Assembly: GCF_015709525.1 (NCBI RefSeq)
Contig: NZ_JADNRA010000028.1
Coordinates: 1-64,000, forward strand
Direction of reading: 5' to 3'
DNA length: 64,000 nt
Origin: Methylocystis sp. L43
GTDB taxonomy: Bacteria; Pseudomonadota; Alphaproteobacteria; Rhizobiales; Beijerinckiaceae
Every line of letters begins with the position of its first letter. Position 1 is the first letter of the stretch. Shown one piece after another: positions 57,132 through 64,000 of the stretch. Position numbers and translations under genes: made by a program. The notes beneath the pieces were generated by a model that saw only the letters and a list, made by a program, of their open reading frames with translations, searched no databases and was not told where the DNA came from.

Positions 57132-57150
57132 CTGCCTAGATTTCAGGCAG
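57132..57150 (+). terminator. Weak hairpin after tesB
   Basis: CTGCCT pairs with AGGCAG across a seven-base loop three bases after the tesB stop. The stem is short and there is no T-run, so it is only a possible terminator. Confidence 0.3.
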
Positions 57151-57818
<668 letters not shown>

Positions 57819-57850
57819 TCGCCTCTCCGCAACATCAGGAGCTATTACAC

Positions 57851-59326
57851 ATGAAACTTCCTTCGCCTCGAAGCGCTTCTGTCGCTTCGATCATCGCGGG
57901 AGCGGCGATTTCGGCATCGTTGGCGTTTCCGGCCTTCGCCGCGAATGATCCGACTCCCAATCCCGGCGACACCGCCTGGATGCTGACGTCGTCGCTCTTG
58001 GTGCTGATGATGTCGATCCCGGGCCTCGCCCTGTTCTACGGCGGCCTGGTGCGCGCCAAGAACATGCTGTCCATCCTGTCGCAAACCTTCGCGATCGTCG
58101 CGCTCGTCGGCGTGATCTACACGGTTTATGGCTACTCGCTCGCCTTCGGCGACGGCGGTTCGCTCAGCAGCTATATCGGCGGGTTCAACAAGCTGTTTCT
58201 CAAGGGCGTGACGGCCGCTTCCAATGTGGCGACCTTCACCCCCGGCACCGTCATTCCGGAATATGCCTATTTCGTCTTCCAGATGACCTTCGCGATGATC
58301 ACCCCGGCGCTGATCATCGGCGCTTTCGCCGAGCGCATGAAATTTTCGGCCGTTCTGCTGTTCGTCGCCTTCTGGGTGACGATCATCTACTTCCCCATCG
58401 CGCATTGGGTGTGGGGCGTCGCCGATCCGAACGCGCTTGTCGACGCGGCGACCCAACTCGCCGCAGCGGGCGACGAGGCGGCGAAAGCGGCCGCACAGAC
58501 GAAGATCGATGAGATCAACGCCGCCGTGGGCTGGCTCGCCGGCAAGGGCGCGCTGGACTTCGCGGGCGGCACGGTGGTGCACATCAACGCCGGCATCGCG
58601 GGTCTCGTGGGCGCAATCATGGTTGGCAAGCGCATCGGCTACGGCAAAGAAGCCTTGCCGCCGCATTCGCTGACCCTGTCGATGGTCGGCGCCTCACTGC
58701 TGTGGGTCGGCTGGTTCGGCTTTAACGCCGGGTCCAATCTCGAGGCGAACGGCGCGACTGCGCTCGCATTCGTCAACACCATGGTGGCGACGGCGGCTGC
58801 GGCGCTCTCCTGGATGATCGTCGAGTGGTTGTTGAAGGGCAAACCGTCGATGCTCGGCCTCATCACCGGGGCCGTCGCCGGCCTCGTCGCGGTGACGCCG
58901 GCGTCGGGTTATGCAGGTCCGGTCGGCGCCATCGTCCTTGGTCTCGCGGTTTCGCCGATCTGCCTCTTCTTCGTCGACTTTGTGAAGAAGATGGCGGGCT
59001 ACGACGACGCGCTCGACGTCTTCGGCGTGCACTGCATCGGCGGCATCACCGGCGCCTTGGCGACCGGAATTCTGGTCAGTCCCGACCTCGGCGGCGTCGG
59101 CATCACCGACTACACCAATCTGGAAAACTACGCCGGAACCTACGACATGATCGCGCAGATGAAGGCCCAGGGAATCGCCGTCATCGCGACTCTTCTGTGG
59201 TCCGGCATCGGGTCGGCGATCCTCTATAAGCTCGTCGATGTGATCGTCGGTCTGCGGCCGACTCCCGATCAAGAGCGCGAAGGCCTCGACATCAGCGATC
59301 ACGGCGAGCGCGCTTACAACTACTAA
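57851..59326 (+). CDS. amtB: Ammonium channel AmtB
   Basis: 491 residues from ATG 57851, preceded by AGGAG. A cleaved signal peptide (to about residue 31) is followed by eleven membrane helices. The channel histidines are H244 (GTVVHINAG) and the one in DVFGVHCIGG. An Ala-rich, probably periplasmic insertion (residues about 194-227, AATQLAAAGDEAAKAAAQTK) is longer than in E. coli AmtB. It is cotranscribed with glnK. Confidence 0.95.
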   Translation: MKLPSPRSASVASIIAGAAISASLAFPAFAANDPTPNPGDTAWMLTSSLLVLMMSIPGLALFYGGLVRAKNMLSILSQTFAIVALVGVIYTVYGYSLAFGDGGSLSSYIGGFNKLFLKGVTAASNVATFTPGTVIPEYAYFVFQMTFAMITPALIIGAFAERMKFSAVLLFVAFWVTIIYFPIAHWVWGVADPNALVDAATQLAAAGDEAAKAAAQTKIDEINAAVGWLAGKGALDFAGGTVVHINAGIAGLVGAIMVGKRIGYGKEALPPHSLTLSMVGASLLWVGWFGFNAGSNLEANGATALAFVNTMVATAAAALSWMIVEWLLKGKPSMLGLITGAVAGLVAVTPASGYAGPVGAIVLGLAVSPICLFFVDFVKKMAGYDDALDVFGVHCIGGITGALATGILVSPDLGGVGITDYTNLENYAGTYDMIAQMKAQGIAVIATLLWSGIGSAILYKLVDVIVGLRPTPDQEREGLDISDHGERAYNY

Positions 59327-59350
59327 GTTCGGTCTCCTGACACGATGCGA

Positions 59351-59380
59351 AGCGGCGCCCACGGGCGCCGTTTCTTTTTG
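59351..59380 (+). terminator. Rho-independent terminator of glnK-amtB
   Basis: CGGCGCC pairs with GGCGCCG across a CACG loop, followed by TTTCTTTTT. It lies 25 bases after the amtB stop codon. Confidence 0.9.
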
Positions 59381-59430
59381 TGTAGATGCGCTGGCTTCCA
59401 AGCGAGGGACTGGAGAAGAAGGGCGGCTAT

Positions 59431-59555
59431 ACCTCCCCCTTGCGGGGAGGTCGCGACGCGAAGCGGCGCCGGGTGGGGGTGATGACGTTTCTCCCGGCGC
59501 ACGTCACCCCACCCGGTTCGCTTCGCAAACCACCCTCCCCGTCAAGGGGAGGGAT
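59431..59555. repeat. Composite palindromic repeat, third locus with arms in reversed order
   Basis: The right-arm type (CCTCCCCCTTGCGGGGAGG, then CGCCGGGTGGGGG) comes first and the left-arm type (CCCACCCGGTTCGCTTCGC, then CCCTCCCC-GTCAA-GGGGAGGG) second, with about 30 bases between. This is the same repeat family as at 31.7 and 32.3 kb, but the arm order is inside-out. Confidence 0.85.
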
Positions 59556-59631
59556 TCCCACCAACACGTATTGCCCTCGTCATCGAGGGAAGGCAGATTG
59601 CGCGTCTTTCCAATCGGATCAGGGCTGGCCT

Positions 59632-61140
59632 ATGTCGCGGTTTGTTAATCGGCGCGTTTTCCTTCTTTTCTTAGCTGTCGCGCTCGGAATCCCGATTCTT
59701 CCCGCCCGCGCAGCCGAGCGCGTGGTCAATCTCACCTTCGTCGTCTTTAGCGACATCTACGAAATGGCCGAGAGAGACGGACGCGGCGGCTTCGCCCGGA
59801 TCGCCGGCGGGCTGAAAGGCGAGCGCGCAAAAGCAAAAAACATCATCGTCGCGCACGCCGGCGACACGCTGTCGCCCTCGCTCACTTCGAGCGTCGACAA
59901 GGGGGCGCATATCATCGACCTCCTCAATCGTATCGGCGTTGACGTGTTCACGCCTGGCAATCACGAGTTCGATTTCGGCGAAGCGGTTTTTCGCCAGCGC
60001 ATGGGCGAAGCGAAGTTCGCTCTGCTCGCCGCGAATCTGCGCGACGCCTCCGGCCGCGCCCTCCCCGGCTTCGCCGACAGCAAGGTCATCGATGTCGACG
60101 GGGTGAAGGTCGGAATCTTTGGTCTGACCGACGACGAGTCCGCGAGACGGTCCAGTCCCGGAAGCCTGAAACTTCTGCCCGCGATCGAGACCGCCAAACG
60201 CGAGGCCAAGGCGCTGCGCGACGCCGGCGCCGATCTTGTCGTCGTCGTCACCCATTCCGAATGGCAGGATGATCTGCGCCTCGCGAAACTCGGACCGATC
60301 GACATTGTTCTGTCCGGGCATGACCATAATCTTCTTGTCGCCTATGACGGCCGCGCCGCCGTCGGCGAGACACAGGCCGACGGCGTCAATCTCGTCGCGA
60401 TCGATGTCGAGATGCGGATCGCCGACGACGGCGTCAAGCGCTGGACGCCCAAGTTCCGCATCATCGACACGGCGGACGTGACGCCAGACGCCGCGATTGC
60501 AGAACGCGTCGCGCAATATGAAGCCGAGGTCGACAAGGCGCTCGACGTCGACATCGGACGCACAAAGACGCCGCTCGACAGCCGAAAGGCGAGCGTGCGC
60601 GGTGAAGAGACCGCGATCGGCGACTTTTTCGCCGACACGATGCGCGCCGCCGCCGGCGCCGACGTCGCGATCATCAACGGCGGCGGCATTCGGGGCAATC
60701 GCAACTATGCCGCCGGGACAAAACTGACGCGCAAGGACATCGCCAAGGAGCTGCCGTTCAACAATCAGCTGGTGACGCTGGCGCTTACAGGCGCCGATCT
60801 GCGTGCCGCCTTGGAAAACGCCGTATGGCTGATCGGCAAGGACGCGGGGCGATTCGCGCAGATTTCCGGCGCGCGCATCGTCGTGCGGCGCGACGCGGTG
60901 CCAGGCTCGCGGCTGGCTTCGATCGAGATCGGCGGCAAGCCGCTCGATGACGCAAAGCTCTACAAGGTCGCGACGATCGACTTCCTGGCGCGCGGAAAGG
61001 ACGGCTATGTCGCGCTTGCGCGGGGGAAACCGCTGGTCAGCGACCTCGAGGGTCCGCTGCTGACGAACGTCATCATCGACGCCATCGAAAAGGCCGGCGC
61101 GATTGCGCCCGTGGTCGACGGCCGCATCCGAATCGAATGA
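59632..61140 (+). CDS. Secreted bifunctional metallophosphatase/5'-nucleotidase
   Basis: 502 residues from ATG 59632; the open frame to 59386 runs through the palindromic repeat. A Sec signal peptide (VFLLFLAVALGIPILPARAA) precedes the metallophosphatase domain with VFSDIYEM, GNHEFDFG, VVVTHSE and SGHDHN. The C-terminal nucleotidase domain has INGGGIRGNR and LPFNNQLVTLALTG. It releases phosphate from nucleotides in the periplasm. Confidence 0.93.
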   Translation: MSRFVNRRVFLLFLAVALGIPILPARAAERVVNLTFVVFSDIYEMAERDGRGGFARIAGGLKGERAKAKNIIVAHAGDTLSPSLTSSVDKGAHIIDLLNRIGVDVFTPGNHEFDFGEAVFRQRMGEAKFALLAANLRDASGRALPGFADSKVIDVDGVKVGIFGLTDDESARRSSPGSLKLLPAIETAKREAKALRDAGADLVVVVTHSEWQDDLRLAKLGPIDIVLSGHDHNLLVAYDGRAAVGETQADGVNLVAIDVEMRIADDGVKRWTPKFRIIDTADVTPDAAIAERVAQYEAEVDKALDVDIGRTKTPLDSRKASVRGEETAIGDFFADTMRAAAGADVAIINGGGIRGNRNYAAGTKLTRKDIAKELPFNNQLVTLALTGADLRAALENAVWLIGKDAGRFAQISGARIVVRRDAVPGSRLASIEIGGKPLDDAKLYKVATIDFLARGKDGYVALARGKPLVSDLEGPLLTNVIIDAIEKAGAIAPVVDGRIRIE

Positions 61141-62589
61141 TCATATTCCACCGAGGCAGACATATTTGATCTCGATGTAATCATCGACGCCGTAGCGCGA
61201 TCCTTCGCGTCCCAGGCCCGACTGTTTCACGCCGCCAAATGGCGCCACTTCCGTCGAGATCAGCGTCTCGTTGACGCCCACCATGCCGAATTCCAACTGC
61301 TCGGCGACGCGAATGACGCGCGAGACGTCGCGACTATAGAAGTAAGCGGCGAGACCGTAAGGCGTGGCGTTGGCGAGACGCACCGCTTCAGCCTCGCTTT
61401 CAAAGGAAATCAGCGGCGCGACGGGACCGAAGGTCTCCTCGTTGAAGATGAGCGCGTCGGCCGGCACATTGGCGAGCACCGTGGGTTGAAAGAAGGAGCC
61501 GCCGAGCGCGTGGCGGGCGCCTCCGGTGAGAACCTTCGCGCCGCGGGCGATGGCGTCGGCGATGTGACGCTCGACCTTTTCAACGGCCGCTTCTTCGATC
61601 AGCGGACCGATGGCGACGCCCTCCTCCGTCCCTTCGCCGACCTTTAACGCGCCAGCCGCCGCCGCGAGTTTTTCGGCGAAGACGTCGACGATCGACGCAT
61701 GAACGAGGATGCGGTTCGCCGAAACGCAGGTCTGACCGCTGTTGCGGTATTTGGTGGCGACGGCGCCCTCGACGGCGCGATCGAGATCGGCGTCCTCGAA
61801 TATGATCAGCGGCGCGTTGCCGCCAAGCTCCATCGAGCATTTCTGAATATTCTCGGCCGCCTGCCGCAGGAGAATTCTGCCCACCTCGGTCGAGCCGGTG
61901 AAGGTCAGCTTGCGCACGAGGGAATTTCGCGTGAATTCGAGCCCGACCGGCGCGGGGTCTTTCGCCGTCACCACATTGATCGCCCCGGCGGGCACGCCGG
62001 CGCGTTCTGCAAGTTCGGCTAGCGCAAGCGCGGAGAAGGGCGTCAGCTCCGCAGGCTTCACGACCATCGTGCAGCCGGCGCCGAGCGCCGCGCCGACCTT
62101 GCGCGCAAACATGGCGGACGGGAAATTCCACGGCGTAATCGCCGCGGTGACGCCGATCGCCTGTTTGAAGACGAGCAGGCGACGGTCGGTCGGACCCGGC
62201 ACCACGTCGCCATAGATGCGCCGGCCCTCCTCCGCGAACCACTCAATAAAGCTCGCCGCATAGGCGATCTCCCCCCGCGCCTCGGCGAGCGGCTTGCCCA
62301 TTTCCGCGGTGATGATGCGCGCCAGCCGCTCCTGATCGGCCATGATCAATTCGAACCAGCGGCGCATGATATGCGCGCGCTCCCTGGCGGCGCGATCGCG
62401 CCAGCCTGGCAGCGCCCGCGCACAAGACTCGATCGCCCGGCTTGTCTCGGCTGCGCCCATGTCGGGAACTTGGCCGAGAACCGCCCCGGTGGCTGGGTTG
62501 TTGACGGCGAAGGTTGCGCCGCTTTCGGCGCCGACCCAAAGCCCGCCGACGAATGCTTGCTCGCGAAGGCCTAGGCTGACAGAGTTCAT
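61141..62589 (-). CDS. gabD: NAD(P)-dependent succinate-semialdehyde dehydrogenase
   Basis: 482 residues of the aldehyde dehydrogenase superfamily. The catalytic Cys is in SGQTCVSANRILVH and the Glu in MELGGNAPLIIFEDADLD. ITPWNFPSAMFARK and FTGSTEVGRILL form the cofactor site. Sequence pattern is closest to GabD, which converts succinate semialdehyde to succinate; substrate is not certain. It ends at the 5'-nucleotidase stop, convergent. Confidence 0.88.
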   Translation of the reverse strand: MNSVSLGLREQAFVGGLWVGAESGATFAVNNPATGAVLGQVPDMGAAETSRAIESCARALPGWRDRAARERAHIMRRWFELIMADQERLARIITAEMGKPLAEARGEIAYAASFIEWFAEEGRRIYGDVVPGPTDRRLLVFKQAIGVTAAITPWNFPSAMFARKVGAALGAGCTMVVKPAELTPFSALALAELAERAGVPAGAINVVTAKDPAPVGLEFTRNSLVRKLTFTGSTEVGRILLRQAAENIQKCSMELGGNAPLIIFEDADLDRAVEGAVATKYRNSGQTCVSANRILVHASIVDVFAEKLAAAAGALKVGEGTEEGVAIGPLIEEAAVEKVERHIADAIARGAKVLTGGARHALGGSFFQPTVLANVPADALIFNEETFGPVAPLISFESEAEAVRLANATPYGLAAYFYSRDVSRVIRVAEQLEFGMVGVNETLISTEVAPFGGVKQSGLGREGSRYGVDDYIEIKYVCLGGI

Positions 62590-62739
62590 TTCGACTTCCC
62601 CCTGGGCGCGCGTCGCGCATTTTTGCTACAAAGGGCCAAAGCGGCGTGACGGTCCTTAACGGGCCGCTCGCGAACCCGCAAAAAAACCGACATAATCGCG
62701 GCTCATGGGCAAGCGCCCTTCCGCCGCCAGAGGTCACAT

Positions 62740-64000
62740 TTGGCTCGTTCCACAATCGTCGATCTGACGCGCATTCGCCTGTCCCGTCGCTCTGTTATCG
62801 GCGCCGGCGCCGCCGCCTTGATCGCGCCGCGCGTTCTGGCCAAGCCCGGAGCGCCGACCGCCGCCTCCAATCGCTTCGGCCCCCTCGCGCAGGGCGAAGT
62901 CGAGAGCCACGGCCTTTCGACCTTTGGCGACCTTGGCGAGCCGGCCGACTTCAAATTTTTCGGCTACGTGAATGCGAAAGCCCCCAAGGGAGGGACTTTG
63001 GCGCTGTCGCCGGCAAGCTCGACCTACGACAGTTTCAACGCCTATGTGCTGCGGGGCAATCCGGCGACGGGCATGACGCTCGTCTTCGACAGTCTGATGA
63101 ATCAGAGCCTCGACGAACGCGACGCCTACTACGGCCTCGTCGCCAAGAAGGTGCGCATCTCGCCCGACAAGCTCACTTACGCTTTTCTGTTGCGTAAAGA
63201 GGCGCGCTTTCACGACGGCTCGCCGCTTACGGCGCATGACGCCGCCTTCTCGCTCAACATTCTCAAGAGCAAGGGCCATCCTGTCATCAGCCAGATGCTG
63301 CGTGACCTCGAAAGCGCCGAAGCCGAGGCGGACGACGTTCTCGTGCTGCGCTTCGCGCCTGACCGCACGCGCGATCTGCCGCTCAGCGTCGTGGGTCAGC
63401 CGATCTTTTCGCGCGCCTATTACAAGGACCGCGATTTCGCAGCGACGACGATGGAGCCGCCGCTCGGCTCCGGGCCCTACAAGGTCGGCGCCTTCGAGCA
63501 GGGCCGCTACATCGCCTATCATCGCAATCCCGACTATTGGGCGAAGGACCTGCCAATCGCGACAGGTCAGGCCAATTTCGACGTCGTGCGCTTCGAATAT
63601 TTCGGCGACAGCCAGGTCGCCTTCGAAGCCTTCAAGGCCGGCGCATTCACCGAGCGAGAGGAAAACATCGCGCGCGTTTGGGCGACGGGCTATGATTTTC
63701 CGGCGTTCAAGGACGGGCGCGTCAAGCGAACCACGACGCCCAACAACAATATTCCGCAGATCCAGGGATGGTTCTTCAACACGCGCCGCAAGATTTTTAG
63801 AGATCCGCGGGTGCGCGAAGCGATCGGCTACGCCTTCGATTACGAATGGACAAGCCGCAACCTGATGTATGACGCCTATAAGCGCATCTCGTCCTATTTC
63901 GAGAACTCCGAGCTTGAAGCGAAAGGCTTGCCGAGCGAACAGGAAAAAGCGCTGCTGGAGCCCTTTCGCGCTGATCTGCCGGCGGAAGTTTTTGGCGAAC
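62740..64000 (+). CDS. YejA-like peptide ABC transporter substrate-binding protein (5' part, cut by window edge)
   Basis: At least 420 residues from the TTG at 62740, which has AGAGGT upstream. The N-terminus carries a twin-arginine signal (SRRSVIGAGAAALIA), so it is exported by Tat. Then HGLSTFGDLGEPADFKFFGYVNAKAPKGG, typical of YejA, starts an SBP_bac_5 fold that continues past the window. Members bind peptides such as microcin C-like compounds or murein peptides. The transporter genes should follow beyond the edge. Confidence 0.88.
   Translation, partial: MARSTIVDLTRIRLSRRSVIGAGAAALIAPRVLAKPGAPTAASNRFGPLAQGEVESHGLSTFGDLGEPADFKFFGYVNAKAPKGGTLALSPASSTYDSFNAYVLRGNPATGMTLVFDSLMNQSLDERDAYYGLVAKKVRISPDKLTYAFLLRKEARFHDGSPLTAHDAAFSLNILKSKGHPVISQMLRDLESAEAEADDVLVLRFAPDRTRDLPLSVVGQPIFSRAYYKDRDFAATTMEPPLGSGPYKVGAFEQGRYIAYHRNPDYWAKDLPIATGQANFDVVRFEYFGDSQVAFEAFKAGAFTEREENIARVWATGYDFPAFKDGRVKRTTTPNNNIPQIQGWFFNTRRKIFRDPRVREAIGYAFDYEWTSRNLMYDAYKRISSYFENSELEAKGLPSEQEKALLEPFRADLPAEVFGE

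Overview
The window is GC-rich chromosomal DNA from an alphaproteobacterium, most likely Hyphomicrobiales (Rhizobiales). The evidence is CckA with a CtrA-type TTAA-N7-TTAA box, an Omp25/31-like porin, alphaproteobacterial-type DksA, Uma2 and DUF2865 proteins, and the order tsaB-rimI-miaB-phoH-ybeY-corC-lnt-HTH-metK-trmB. A methylotroph/methanotroph relative (Methylocystaceae or Beijerinckiaceae) is my guess from general resemblance; nothing here proves it. I saw no tRNA, rRNA, CRISPR array, prophage or complete insertion sequence.

Region by region. 1-6.9 kb: the 5' part of ftsH on the minus strand, then a sensory patch. It holds a DJ-1/PfpI-AraC regulator fused to a LOV blue-light domain, a possible 27-residue membrane peptide, a translationally coupled luxR-luxI quorum-sensing pair, a porin with a strong terminator, and a PAS_5 protein. 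7-12.4 kb: rhomboid protease, CBS protein, patatin-like esterase, folE-hisI, an IscU-like scaffold and a dicarboxylate symporter. 12.4-15.3 kb: ruvC-ruvA and ruvB, separated by an antisense Uma2 nuclease gene. 15.3-21 kb: a persulfide dioxygenase-rhodanese fusion, 1-Cys peroxiredoxin, ybgC, alr, a METTL24-like methyltransferase, and infA-maf. 21-26.6 kb: a vapBC pair, uvrB, a metallophosphoesterase and two conserved unknowns. 26.8-31.7 kb: an Atm1-type ABC exporter, a LOG protein, and a tightly coupled run of a 44-residue membrane protein, a GNAT and citramalate synthase.

31.7-36.6 kb: a DUF559 gene bracketed by two 182-bp direct copies of a composite palindromic repeat, then cysS, a secreted unknown, creA and a DUF2865 protein. 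36.6-42 kb: cckA divergent from a FliO-like gene with a proline-rich tail, with a perfect CtrA box between them, then dksA and icd. 42-54.4 kb: housekeeping RNA and envelope genes (trmJ, nfuA, tsaB, rimI, miaB, phoH, ybeY, corC, lnt, a HTH regulator, metK, trmB). 54.4-57.1 kb: cnoX-like thioredoxin, Lon-N protein, UPF0434 protein and tesB. 57.1-59.4 kb: glnK-amtB behind a near-consensus sigma-54 promoter. 59.4-64 kb: a reversed copy of the palindromic repeat, a 5'-nucleotidase, gabD and the start of a Tat-exported YejA-like peptide-binding protein.

The item most worth attention is the LOV-AraC fusion at 1215-2681. Every flavin-contact and photoactive residue I checked sits at the spacing of plant LOV2, and the gene lies 0.4 kb from the quorum-sensing pair, so light and density sensing may be linked here; that link is inference.
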